A stretch of DNA of 64,000 nt, taken from positions 2,356,501-2,420,500 of the forward strand of contig NC_133033.1 of assembly GCF_048771995.1 (NCBI RefSeq). Direction: 5' to 3'. The notes under the pieces were generated by a model, which worked only from the letters and a program-made list of their open reading frames with translations, made no database searches and had not been told where the DNA came from. The translations under genes were made by a program, and so were the position numbers. Positions 1 through 29,900 of the stretch are shown one piece after another (within the stretch, counting starts at the first letter, position 1; each line of letters opens with the position of its first letter). The stretch comes from Taeniopygia guttata. Its lineage: Eukaryota > Chordata > Aves > Passeriformes > Estrildidae.

Positions 1-2
1 CC

Positions 3-16548
<16,546 letters not shown>

Positions 16549-16657
16549 ACGAGTTAAAAACCAAAATAGAAAAAAAAAAAGCACTTAAAAAATTAAGGTT
16601 TTGAAAAGAAAAAGAGCCTTGTTATCAGCGCTGGGAATCAAAGAAGTTTTATTATGA

Positions 16658-16663
16658 AATAAA
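16658..16663 (+). terminator. DOCK7: Candidate DOCK7 polyadenylation signal AATAAA
   Basis: This AATAAA lies 110 nt after the DOCK7 stop. Further AATAAA hexamers occur at 18495 and 18801, so longer 3' UTRs are possible. Confidence 0.45.
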
Positions 16664-19327
16664 ACTTGGACTTCATCCTGGACATCCCACACACCTCTTC
16701 CTCCATCAAAGTGTTCAGTGGCCAAAAAATCATTCTGAATTGTCAAATGTAGACTTCTCAATGTTTGAAAAGAAAAAAAAAAACATCATGGCAGTGGCAT
16801 CCAGAGTATTGGTGATGAGCTGTAAACTTACCTGTTTTTTAAGGCATTTTTATGACTCAAAGGTACACTAAACGCATTTACCTTTATTTATAGCATTACC
16901 TAATGTTAAATTTATTTTACTTTTAGTTCCTATATTTAATTTATATTAGGACCATACGCAAATGCATTTTGGAAGTTTTTAATGTAGTGATGATGCTGAT
17001 GGTTATTTTGATGGTACTATTAAATATGTGAATGTTTACACTTTAATTCCCTGTGCATTGGACTTCAGGGCTCAGCATCCTTGGGGAAAAGGTTCAGAGC
17101 AAGGTAAGTCATGGTAACATTAATTAACCAAGTGCTGATTGTTTATTATCCTTGTTCTTTTGCTGCAAACAAAAAATAATTCCACCTGTAGCCAGCAGCA
17201 GATGGAGGCACAGCTTGGTACCTCTTCACCTCAGGGGAAGTTTCAGCTTCACTTCTGTGTGTTCATGGACATCTCCAGCAGCTGGGAGGTCCCAGCATTT
17301 CCTCACCCCTGGAATTAGCAGTGTCCATGGAACTCAACTCATTTTGTGTCCATTTTTTAATTTAAAGCCTAATTTCACAGGGCAAAAGAACCTAAAATGG
17401 TGTCAACAGTTTAAAAGGGTGCAAAGCATTCTTTGCGTTGCTGTTTATGTGAAGAAAGATGTGTTTTACAGCAGATATTTTGGGGTCTAACACTGCATTT
17501 TCAGGAAACATCAGATTTGGAGCTGGGTCCACAACTCCTAAATCTTGTCCTTACTATTTTTCCTCTCTGTGGTGAACAAAGTCCCCTGGAAGAGGTGGTG
17601 TGTGATTAAACACATTTATTCTCTCTCTATAAATACCTAAATATGCATAGAAAACCAGATATACACAGAAAACCTGAATTTTATAAACATACTCTTTATA
17701 TATATATGTATAAAATAGAAGGAAAAATGGGTTTATACATGAAGTGCCCCCTTCTGCAGCACCAGTGAAGGTTTAGGGTGGGGAGGGTCTTTTTTGGTCT
17801 TTTTTTCCCCCTTCCTGCTACTTATTTTAGGTTATTGGAGACTTCTGCCATGCTCTGTTATCCCAGCAGCTGCACAGTGGTGGTATTTGTGTGCCTGAAT
17901 TGGTTCTGTGTCACAGGGCAGAACACAGGAACACCTGCATGGAGTTCCCTGCAGAAGGAAAATTCCAAACTTTTCATGGATATTCCAAGGTTCTTGCAAA
18001 GCCCAGGGGTGCTGACAAGGCCTTGGAGGTGCTACTAGAGTCAGGGAATCTCAGAATGGAAAATTTTAAGGAAGGAGGGAAGGGCTTTGGAAGAGATTTA
18101 CAGGAAGAGGCATTAAAAATATTTACACAGTGCAAAAAAATCCCAGGAGCCATGAAAGGATAAAACTTTAATTTACAGCGGTCCTGCTCCAGGCCAGGAG
18201 TTACAAGCAACAAGTTCAGGGGGGTGGCAAGTGGTGCTTGAATGAATATCCCAAAAATCCACCCCCAATCCCTCTCCCTGTGCCAGAGGAGGGGTTTTCA
18301 TTCAGCATTTTCCAGCTGAGGCTGTTTTCAGCTGCCACAAAGAATCACCTCCCAAGCTGTGCTGGGATGATGGAAGGCAGCTGGGTCTTCCTGACATCCT
18401 ATTTTGGTGTAAATAATGGTATTTTGTTTCCTTGGAACATTCCTGATGCTGCAGTTGAATGAAAAAGATAAAAGTCTTGTGCCAGGTGTGGAAAAATAAA
18501 CTTTCATTTGCAGGCTGAAATTCAGCAAAGCCTAAAAAATTGCATTCTGTAATGGGATTGGGCTGCCCTTGCAAGGTAAGATTACTGGTATTTTTGTAAT
18601 GCAGCTTTTTCTTGGTTTAGATTCTGGAATTATTTATTATTATGGTGCAATGCTTTGGAAAAGGGAAAGTGTATTTTGTCATTGCAGATTTTTTACGCTG
18701 CGAAATCAAGGCCTGTACAATAATCAGAGGTCAAACCTAACATGGAAAATGCACTAAAAGTGATTTTCCCTGACTCACCTCCATGTTTATACAACATTAT
18801 AATAAAAAGATAGTAAAAATTAAGTATTGCAGAATTAACTAGGCAGAGGTTTTTAGGTGTTTTCCTGTAAATAAATTAATTTGTAGTGAAAAAAGGTGAA
18901 TTATATCCAGGGCCTACTCAAAGCCTGCAGTACCACTTAATGTCATTCCATCCATCCTGGGACAGACTGAACAATCCCCCTTTTTTGAGTCATATTTGTT
19001 AAGATTTTAATTATTAGTTTTTAGGAGTCACTTTCAATTTCTCTGACAGACAATTTAAGATTTTCATCTCTAGTATTTAGTGCAAATGGTTTTAGTTTTG
19101 CAATGTTTCCCCTTAACCTCACAACTGTAGTCAAAAAGTACCTTCAAATTAGGAGGTACTGTCCAAGAACCAGCTAAAAACCACAGAATGTATTCTAAAA
19201 GCACTTGAATTCTTTTAGATCATTTCCCAGCTTTTTGTAACTGTTCCCAAAGCCCTTTCCCTTTCTGCTTTCCCCTTTCCAAACACAACAGGCTGATCTG
19301 CTTGTCTCAGATGCTGATGATAACTTT

Positions 19328-19333
19328 TTTATT
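19328..19333 (-). terminator. USP1: Candidate distal USP1 polyadenylation signal
   Basis: TTTATT on the + strand gives AATAAA on the USP1 strand, about 0.9 kb past the stop codon. That is close to the mammalian 3' UTR length as I recall it. Confidence 0.45.
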
Positions 19334-19854
19334 TCTTATGTACATTCTTAACAAAGCATCAAAGCCAAACACTCTCCTTTCCCCCACGTTTCTGTCAGCT
19401 CCAGGTACAAATTAACTTCAGTTAGAAGGTCACCACTAAGTTCCCAACCACCCCAAACAGAGATGCAGATTTGAGGGCTTCACTCTTCAAAGTACAAAAT
19501 TATTTTAATTACACTACACTCTGCCCCTAGTTTGTAGTATTAATCACACTTATTTACAGTTTGCTCATTAACAACTATGCATCAAGATGTAAATTAGACC
19601 AGTCAAACACTTCCACGAATTCAGTTCCCTCCAATGCTCTGGACAAGGTTCCCAGCCTCTTTTTTTTTCCTTCCTTTTTTTTCCTTTCCTTGTGCTTCAA
19701 GTTGTAAGGAGCAGGAAAGTATGGGAGCAGGAGAATAAACACGTCCATTACCCAAAGACTAAATGTGAACTTCCCAAGTTACAAAAATACACAACTTCTG
19801 ATGAAATTTGCTAGTTAATATACATTTACTCCAGGGTATGAATACAAATAACTT

Positions 19855-19860
19855 TTTATT
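19855..19860 (-). terminator. USP1: Candidate proximal USP1 polyadenylation signal
   Basis: TTTATT on the + strand gives AATAAA on the USP1 strand about 370 nt after the stop. Which signal is used cannot be told from sequence. Confidence 0.4.
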
Positions 19861-20225
19861 AAAAAAAAAAAGGGGGGAAAGGGTAAAAAAAAAGAAAAAA
19901 GAAGCTAATAATACAACAGGCATGTCTGAGACCTAGAGCTGCATTAAAACCACTACTGGTGCTGTAGGCATTGTTTAGAATCTATACAAACTGTTATTTC
20001 TAAAAGGTCAGAGCACTATTCTCCAGCAGAAAAGTTATGGTGTGAGTCAAGTCCTATGTCACGTTCTGTTAATTCGAGTTGAGCCACTTGACACCAAAGA
20101 AAAAAATAGACCAGAAGGATGAAGAATCAGTAGCTTCAAAAAACAAACAGCCGTTGCTTCCAGGTAGTTTGGATGCAAATCAGAGCCAGAGGTGTATGCA
20201 AATCCCAAATATTTACAGTACAGCA

Positions 20226-20940
20226 TCACTCTACAATTTTCTTATAAAACAGTAGGTAAGGAGTCGATGTAGATGACGATGTCGGAGAAAGAGAATTCAG
20301 AAAGTCCTTTTCCTCTGTGACCTTCACTTCAGAATCGTCGAAGAGCAGCCACTTCCCCTCGTACTCCTTGAGGCTCTGGAGCACGTAGAGGGCTTTGTTC
20401 TCCAGTCCGTTGGCTCCCAGCGCCGCGGGCTCGCCCTGCTCCGCCCTGGGCTCGGCGCTGGGCTCGCTGCGGGGCTCGGGAGCCACGCTCAGGAGCTTCT
20501 CGGGGTTGGGCTGTTTGCTGGCACACAGCTCACAGTCAGCCTTGCTCTTCTGCCCCCCGAGCAGCCCCACGGCCTCCATGTTCTTCTTGCTGAGCACCTT
20601 GCCCGGCGGCGCGGCGCCGCTGGGCCTGAAGGAGACCTCGCCGTCGTCGTAGTCCTCGGCCACGGCGCGCGCCTCCTCCTCGGTCAGCGGCTCCGGCTTG
20701 AGCGCGGCGTAGCCTGGCTCGGGGAGGAAGTTGCCCCTGTCCAGCTCCAGGCTCTGCAGGTCGGTGACCTTCACCGAGGCCGTGTAGTGGCCGCTGCTGA
20801 TGGTGATGCCGCTGTGCATGACCACGGCGAAGAGCCCGTAGGTGTCGTTGGTGGGCCGCGTGCTCCACTCCTCCAGGGACAGCCGGAGCGGCGTCAGCAG
20901 CGGCGTGTTGATCTTGGACAGGCCCCCGTAGCAGTCAAAC
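20226..20940 (-). CDS. USP1: USP1 last coding exon (catalytic His and Asp, stop)
   Basis: The exon has 715 nt and starts with FDCYGGLSKINTPLLTPLRL. It contains the catalytic SGHYTAS (His598), the autocleavage diglycine (675-676), and FDDSEV (Asp748). It ends YLLFYKKIVE and TGA at 20228-20226. The middle part is far more GC-rich than other USP1 exons. Confidence 0.96.
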
Positions 20941-23900
20941 CTGGCAAGGGACACCGAGATGAAATGCCACAGCACCTCCCAGAAACCACTTCAGGTGGCC
21001 CAGAGGTGCAGCCACAGCCTTTCTCCTCAAATCATTAATGATGGGAACTGCTCCCTGCTGCCCTGGCTCAGCACCAGCACCCCCGCTCAGGAAAGGCGTT
21101 TGTATGACTGTAATGTTAAATCTTACAGCCCAGAAACTAAATTTGAATGATTTCTGAGATCCCTTTTCTAAAGTATCAGCTGAAGATATATTTTAAATAA
21201 TGATGATAAAGGTTCAGCTGATTGTTATCACTCCTGCTCCTATTTCTGCACAAACACCCCCTTCTCTCTCTCAGCATCCTGTTCAAAAACAAACCAAAAA
21301 CCTCTTCAACAGCCAAGGCTGAACCAAGCAGAGTTGGGTTTGTTTTTTTCTCCTCCTGAAAGAGTCATTTACTAAATAAAGCATTACTTATTTTACTTTC
21401 AAGTAGCTTTAATATCACTCAGAGATTGTGACTAATTTTCCTCAGCTCCCCTCAGTGCACTGTAGCTGTGCCAGTGGTGCTCACCTGGGATTCTTCACTA
21501 GCTGTCCTACAGTATTCTAATATTTCAAACAATTCTGTACTTAATTTACTTTGGAAAAGCCTCTAGTATTCCGTAAATATTCAGTATTTTTGTTCACAGC
21601 ACACAAATTAACCAGGAGAGGAAAAAGTCCTTTCATTATAAGGATTTTCTACAGAGTTTGAAGGGAAAGTCAATGTTGGGATTTTGTTGTGCATCAGCCT
21701 CCTTGAATGATTCTGCTCTTGATGACTTACACATTGCATCAGCCCAGATCAATTAACCCCTTTATTTAACAATAGGTTGTGATGTCCTAATAAATTCTAG
21801 GCATGACTCAGTCTGTCTTACTCAACTGTGAGGGTGTTGTAGGGAAAAATACTGGGGAGTACAGACAAGCCCTGTAAAACTGAGGTTTCCAAGAGCTCAC
21901 TGCTCTTATCATAGGAAAAAATAACTTAAATCCAAGGAAACTGCAGCTATGGCATATCTGCAGTTATGATTATTGTTTTCCTGGATTTAATTTTGGTTCT
22001 GCCTCACCCCTGTTCAGAGCCATGAACCCTGAGACACAGAAATAAACACAGTGACACACACAGATCCTCAGTCACTCCAGTTCAGTGAAACCTCACTTCA
22101 CACCTCTCACCATACACATTTCACTCCACCAAAAAGAACACAGAGGAGCACAGAATCAGAAATAATAAAACTTAAATCTTCTGAAAATCCCTATTGTCAG
22201 CAGCCAGAAATAGAAATATTCAGAAGAGAGTCAGGAAACACAGAACTGCTGGCTGATACCCTGGATTACAAATCCAGTTGCACTCAAGCACACTGGGACA
22301 ATCATAGTCACAGAAAACAGGAAAAAGCAGGCTCTACCTTTCTTCTCAATGACATCCAGCATCAGAAAGATTTGGAGAGGAGGAAATAAGAGAGGAAATC
22401 TTTTCCTATTAGCTTTTTGTTCTTCTTAATGATAAGAATCTAAAGACAGAAAAATTGCATGCCAAGTACTCTGCCTGCTCTGACTGATGAACTTCAAACA
22501 CAGCAAACCTGATTTCTGCAGCCACATCTTTCTAGACCATAAATTAGTGATATTTTACCAACTGCAATGAATTTCACCAGACAAAAAGCTGATTTTCTCA
22601 CAGACTGTTAAAATTCTATAGTGGAAATGCTTAACTACATGTTACCAGTTAACAAATTCCTTCTAAACAGCTTCACAGCCTGCTCTCACATGGCCTGGCG
22701 TTTTTCCCCACATAACAATTGCCAAAGAGAATGATTCCTCCCCAGGCAAGGAGATTTTCAAACTGGCTGCTTTATTTTAAAACAAAACACTTTGCAAAGC
22801 AGCATCTAGAAAAGAGTAATAAAATCCCTATTAACTGCAAATATTTACATACCCTTCATTTCTCATTCATTTACAACTTAGTCACCAGAGAACTCAGTAA
22901 AGCAAAACTGAGCAGACCAGATTACCAAATTGTTGTGGGAGCTGAAAGTTGTCTGAAGATACTTATCTTAAAAAATTTAAGTTTAAACCCAGTAGAAGAG
23001 TTTGTTACTACTTTCAGCAATGATAGGGTTTTGCCCAAAACAAAACATTCAACCCAAAAATAAAGAAACTCTTTTAGAAGAATTTCAGCTTCATCACAGG
23101 TTTCTATGTCAGGTTTTCCACTCTGACTTCCTTAATCTCTGACTGGTAGCCCTTGGCAGAAAATTTATGGAATGACTGAAAGGACACATGAGGAAAACCA
23201 CAAGAGACTGGAATCACTCTGACCTGGAAATTGGTCTGAGTGTTTTGGAGCAAGGACCTGAAGCTGGCCAGGACAGAAGAGGTGAGTGAGGCAGGAGAGG
23301 ATTGGTTAACTGCAGGTCTTTTCTCATGGAAACGGGAAAATAGGAAATACAAGAGCAAATGGAAAATAATGTTCATGTTTCCCACTCAACTGTGATGATT
23401 TTTAAGTGTGCAGCTGTAAGTCAGTATATACAAATCAGTATTTAAGTAAATATTGTGGAGATCAATGAAGAGACAATTTTGTATATTATGATTCTGGACT
23501 TGTATGGAAAGACATTGCAGAGGCAGAGGAGATTTCCTTTCTGCTTTGTCAGAAACCTGGATATTCCTGTACAGTGCTGTGGGGATGGATTTTTCTTTGT
23601 TTCATCCCAACGAAAATCCCAAAATTCTTAAGTATTAAAAAAAAAGATAAAGAACACTCCCACAACTTCTTTCAAAACATAAGGATTGCTACAATTACAA
23701 TACCAAACTGATTACTCTGTAATTGAATATCAATTATGCTGATACTACTGTGTTTTTAAAGTAATTGATTTTTTTCCCTTTTAATATTAGTTTTTTAAAA
23801 TGTTTATCTGATTATTTTTTTCCCCAAAATATCAGTGTTCACATTCAGGTAGGGACCAAAATCTGCTTAAAGGAATTGGTTAATTCTGGGGTAACAACTG

Positions 23901-26900
23901 TTGGCTCTTTAGTGTGTTAAGTCCTGATCAAATTTTTTTCTCCATTCACATTCATCTTTTTAGTACTCACATTCAGGCAGAGACAACATCAGACCATAAA
24001 ATGCAGATTTGTTCTCATTACTTGTTCTGGTAAAGCACTTTTAAGCTGCCTCTGAACTCAGTTTATTTACTTAAAACTTAAATATCCCCTTAAATAAAGG
24101 GATATTTAAAGCAAATAAAGTTTTAAAAAATATCAGGTTGTTCCAAGAGTACAGCTAAAAACTTTTTGTTAAGGAGTCTCCCAAAAGTCAGTTTTTCTGG
24201 AAGTAATTTCTGCCACTACCTGGAACAACACAGAGCCTTTATGGCATTGGGGGCTTCATCCCAGCAATTTAATTCCAACCTGGGAATCTTTTGGAAACAC
24301 TCCAAAGCATTTTCAGCTCCTGGGGTAAGATTTCCCTTGCTGCAGGACCCTGTTTGGTAAGACAGGCAATGCATACTCACTCCAAGCCACTGGCAGCAAA
24401 GCACTTCAAGTGAATTGTGATCACTTCGGGCATTTTATCGAACAAAAGGCTGCGCTCAGCTTCCGTGTAGTGGTGGCAGTTCTCACAGAAATACTTGTCC
24501 TCTCCCACAATCCTCTCCACTGAGGCAAACTGGGAAATTGCCCATTTCAGAGTCTTCATTTCTGTTTTTGGCTCTGGAGAAACTAGAAAAGAAAATCACT
24601 GCATTCGTGGATATGCCAATATTTACATTTCCAAAGCATCCCGCCAGAAGTGCAACAAAACAAAATATGTCAAGTTCAGACCATTCCAAACCTGCAACAC
24701 TGCAAAGAACACTCAGTATGTGAGAAATACGTGATGTATTCCAACCTTTGGAGCATTTCAGGAAGGAATGAAAACATCACTTAATGGCTATCGTTACTCA
24801 AAATTAGGATTTTCCCAAAGCTCGTTTCAGATCACACAATTTTGTTGCCATGTCTGGAAATGGAGAGCTTGTATGAGACCACAATTTCACTTATTAAGGC
24901 AAACCCCCAAAATAACCAGAAAGTTCCCTCTCACTTCTTGCATTTTGCCTCCCCTGCCACCCTCACACTGCTGACAGGATCACCCGCTGTCGGCAGCACT
25001 TCGCACACGAACATCACCCTGCACATTTTCCTTTGAATCCTTCAGCAAAACGGGGAAAAAAAGCAGGAAAAGCTGCTCCAAATTAAGTCAGTGGCAACTA
25101 AAATTAATTTCCTTAAAATTCTCATTTCAAGATGTATTTTTGGCACGCTTCCTTTTGAAAATAGCTAAAAAACTGCATATAGATCAATAAAATTTGTTAA
25201 AGGACCACATGACTAAGATTTACAAGCATAATGAGAATGTTATTAAAATAACAATCTAAAATACTGCTTTTTTTTTTTAGAGTAACTAAGAAAAACTGGA
25301 TTTGTGTTTCTTTTATTTCTAAGAAAAAAATGTAAATATTTCTTACAAGAAGAAGAAAAAGCAGCAAAATTTCTTATCCAGAAGAAAAAAGACTCAAATC
25401 AAAGGAAATTACCTATTCAAAAGCAGGAAAACAGGTGCCTAAGTGACAGATTGTAGGCAGTCCATGCTATGTGTTAAGATCTGGAGCAATTTGAATATTA
25501 TCTGGATCTGCCAACATTATCAGCACCGTGTTTCCAAAGTCTAAAGTTAATCAGGACAGGAGATAACAGCCTCTAATTTTAGCCAGCACAAACAGGAGCC
25601 ATGTTCCTTCCTAACTGCAGCACTGTCCTTCCCCACGGCTGGCTGAGGCAGAACACACCTCACAACCCTTTTTCTTTGAGAGAATTACTTACTTTCAGAA
25701 CTCTCTTCACTTTTAGAAAGTTCATCTTCTTGCACTGGGACACTGATGTCCTGAAAATCCTCCCTCCTTTCCGTGAAGCACTCGCACTCCAAGCACCTCG
25801 TCCTCAGCACTAACTGGCCCTGGAAGAGTTTCTCCACCAGCTCGAAGACAGCCAGCTCAGTACCTGGAGAGAGGACATGGCACATCCCTGAGCAAGGCCC
25901 ACTTCATTCCAGAGACCCTTCAGAACCTGCTCATCCTCAGAAAATCACTGTTACAGCCATGGCCTTTTAGGGAGCTCAGACAGGAATTCAAAAGCAAAAC
26001 AAATCACGAGCAGTTTTCATGGTATCACCTGCTTGTAAGTAAATAAGGGCCCTCTGTCTCTTGGGCCTCAGAACTTTAATTTCTGCTCTAAGATTGGGCC
26101 CTTGTTTTGTACTTGAAGTGTGAAGTGTCATGTTCTGGAATATTTGGTTGTCATCAATGCTCTGAGTCCTTAGCATGGACTGCTGATGTCCCCAGGGAGC
26201 GCCACACTGTGGGTTTGCCTGGTTTCTCTTCATTCTCAGTCATCTCCTTCCTAAATTTACTGGCCAGTTTTGGCCAAATCTGCAGAAGAAATGCACAACT
26301 CAAAAGACCCTTCATTCCTTCAATTTTTTATAAAAAAATGGTGGGTGGAAAGTTCCAAATTAGTAAGTACTGGATTCATTCTGAGGCCCTTCCCTCAACA
26401 TGTATCTTGTTTCATTGACATAAACAAAATCCAGACCTGCCAGCCAATTAGCATTTCTAATTGGTATCTGTGAGATCTAAATAGATTAGATCTTTAGTAC
26501 ATCCTGAGTCCTTCCTGGTTCTTGGGAAGGTTGGGAATATAGAAAGATTAAGGAACTGGAAGGGAAAAAGAGGATACTGTTTGTAAAACCATAGCTAGTA
26601 GGGTTTGGTTCTGTTTGCTCCTGCCAGAAATATCCCTTTACATCTTGAATCCACTTGCTCTTTCTATGGATGACAAAAATTAGTGGTAAATACAAACCTG
26701 GTAATATTCAGCCTTTTTTCATACATATTGTACAATGATTACAGAATGTTAAGAGAAATGCCTCAAGATCTAAGCTAAACAGGTCAAGTTCTAAAAGAAA
26801 AAAATTACAAACACGTATAAAAATAAATTCTCTTTCCTAAAAATCATCTTCAATTCCTGAAAAATCTAATTTTGTGTTTAGGGCTCTGCAGGCTGTGCAG

Positions 26901-29900
26901 TCTGAAGGCTGACTTCCCACGCATTGTACTTTCTTAATCCTACTAATTTTAAGCCCATCCACTTGTGCACCAACCTTCCTTTTTTGGTTCTTTTTCAGTT
27001 CCTTTTCCATGATGGCTTTCCACGGGAGACGATGGTTCATGATATTCTTCTTTACTGTCACCATTTTCACACTTGACAGCTGACTCTTCGAACTCACAGT
27101 CATATTCTTTCCCTGGCTCTTTGGATCCCAAGTTTGTAGTTAACTTTCCTAGACTGTAAAATTTAGACAGAATACTGGGCTGTCTGCAGGAAGATTTTAA
27201 CCAGTTTAACCTAAGGCGCGACTTTTTCTGCGTGGGCTTGGCGCTCTCGCTGTCCCCAGAACACTTGGCAATGGCGTCCGTTTGGTTTTCCATCTTTTCT
27301 CCCGTGGCTTTCCTCTTGGACCTGGTTTGTCTTTGATTTTCTTCTGCTGCAATTTGCTCTTTTGATACTTTGGATTTTTTCTTGGCGTTGCCGCCCTCGG
27401 CGTCGCTTTTCCTTTTCCCGTTTGCCTTGAGCAGCTTCTCCTTGGCCGCGTCTCCGCCGTGGCTGCCCAGGGTGGGATCCTCCGCCTCAGCAGGGCTGAC
27501 AGACCCATTGCTCTCAGAGTTTTGGTTGGGTTTTTCCTCCAGTTTCGCTGCAGGCTCTTCCACAGGCAGTTTGTTCAGCTCTTCCTTCTTCAGCAGCTGG
27601 CAGGTTTCCTGGATGTTCCCCAGGATACACTGCAGGACCTCCTGGGCATCGTGCTGCAGGTACCCTTCGTACATGGGGTTCAGCTCTCTGTGCAAACAAA
27701 AGAGCAAAACATGAGGGTTTGGTATCCTTTGCTAACTGGGGACTGTGATTTGAGACTGAAATCAGGGATTTAGCAGTCATGGAGGATCTTCTCCAGGCAC
27801 AGAGAGGAGTCCCCTCTGTCACAGGGCTGGGGGAAGTTTACACACAGCCAGCAGTGGAGCTCCTCAGCTCCAAGGGAATCCTTCCCATCCCTGGCAGGGG
27901 TGGAACTGGACAAGTTTTAAGGTCCCTTCCAACCCAAACCTCTCTGTAATTTAATAACACTTCTGTACCTAAGCACTGTTTTAAACCCCTTCTGCATTAG
28001 TCTTACAAAATTCAAATTTGTTTTCAAATTTCCAATGCCAACAAAGCACAAAAATCTTGCTGCCTATAAGGCCATCAAAAATTTCAGGTCAAATTTAAGG
28101 CCATCTACCTTGCACCAGCCTGGAAATGTCAGGACAGAATTCTGTCAGCACTGAAGGGGATTTGTACCTGAGGGTGTTCAGCAGCCTTCGGGGCTGAGTG
28201 GCCAATTCATCCGTGTATTTCTCTGGGTTTAGGAGAAAACTGGCTTGAAGCTGCTCCACTGAAAGGATCAAGGAGTGCAAACTGCAGATGAGCTCGTAAC
28301 TTGCCAAAGGATCTTCTTTACAGCTTCCCTGCAATAACAATGCAAAAGGAATAAGAACACTTGCCACAGTTACATTGGTCACAAATTAACATTTTTCTCT
28401 CCTCCCCTCCCTCTTGGTTTTCTATATCTGGCTGAATTTTTTGTCTGCTATGGGAGGCAGGTGGGTTTCAGACAATATTTTGGTTTTTTCCAAGCAGGAG
28501 ACAAACATAAAAGCCCAATTAGCCATTAGTTTAAAATCCCAAACCATCCTTGTCCAAACTCCCATTTCCATCAGCTCCAGGCACTGTATCATAATTATCT
28601 TTGTGCCAGAAGCATGGTCAGGTATCCTCCTCAAATTTCTTGTGTTAGACTTTAAAAATTCTGCTAAAGTTCAAAGCCACTAAAATACATCTTCACCTTA
28701 AGTAACAGTGTAGAAAACAATGCTGAAAAGCTTCTTAAGAACAGAAATCAGTTAAATTTTCCCTACATTCAGGACAGCCTCGCCTGTGAGGTTACAAATA
28801 TAAAGAACATGTGGGGATTTGTTACCTTTTCTGCCTTTTGCTCTCCTTCATCCTTTGAAGATTCTCTCTTCTTTGAAATAATGTTATATAAATGTTTTAC
28901 TCCAGTTTTAAAACCAGGACAAAAATATAATACCTGAAAGCAACAGTTGAAAACACGAGAATAACTGGAGTAAGAAGTTATTCCAAACATAAATGCACAT
29001 TTATAATCCACACAGCTCTGCACCTCCCCAGGCACACAAAGATCCAGGATTTTTCACAGCAGGGAGGAACCCCCAGTATGGAAATTGAAGAATTTCCCAA
29101 TCAGGACAACCACAGGGCACACATTTACTGCGGCAGCATCTTAATTTCTCTGCTGTAATGAGATGCCCTTTACACTGCACCCAGAATAAACTGATTTCAC
29201 CCATTTGTGCTTGTCCAAAACCTCCCTTCTGGACATGGCCTCACCTGCAGGACGCTGTTCAGGTAGCAGGTGTTGCCCAGGTTGTTCAAGCCCACAAAAG
29301 GCAACATGTTGTCTTTTTTCTCACAGCTGACAAGGGAGGGGGGCTGTGCTGCAGGAACCACCTGGTCACTGGGAAACAGAGAAATGGGGTAAGAGACACT
29401 CTGGAAAAAAAATCCCTCCTTCATCTCTCCCCACCTCAGAGAATTCAGCACTGAGACATGCAGGTCTAAACCCTGCCAAAGTGTGTCTGAATTCACACTG
29501 ACTCCTCAGCAACCCCCCAAAACCACACAGGAGGAACATGTGCTCCAAGTTCCAACACATTATATAGCAGGAGATTGATTTAATGGATTGAAAATCCCAT
29601 GTTTAAATAATTTTGTATGTTCTTTCCTCATTGATAAGGCAGAAAAAATGTGCCTAGAATGTATTTTTACAGTGTCCCCTGCTCCAGTCACATAATTTCA
29701 TTTCTGGGTGCAAAGGCAAAGCATAAAACCAGAAAAAAACCCCTAGAAAAAGAATCCAATAAACCTGACACACTATACACTAGTGTATAGATTATAGATT
29801 ATCATTATTATTAATCACTGCTAAAAGTGAATTATACATTGTAATGACACAACACAACCAAATTTTAAAGTCTCCAACTATATCTAACTGACCATAATTT

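Larger units (their letters stand above)
16549..20225. other. Tail-to-tail spacer with DOCK7 and USP1 3' UTRs
   Basis: DOCK7 (+) and USP1 (-) converge here. The segment holds candidate poly(A) signals for both strands, an AT-rich stretch near 17630-17720, and no coding exon I could support. On the minus strand 19330-20225 reads as A/T-rich 3' UTR. Confidence 0.7.
24583..29244 (-). other. USP1 introns between coding exons 2 and 7
   Basis: Five introns lie between 24583 and 29244, interrupted by coding exons 3-6. A CR1 tail near 27880-27952 is the only repeat I recognise. Confidence 0.7.

Noticed and set aside
17540-17770. AT-rich segment with repeated short AGAAAACC-like motifs that might be a degraded LTR
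   Set aside because: No terminal TG...CA, no target duplication and no match to the LTRs recognised elsewhere in the window.
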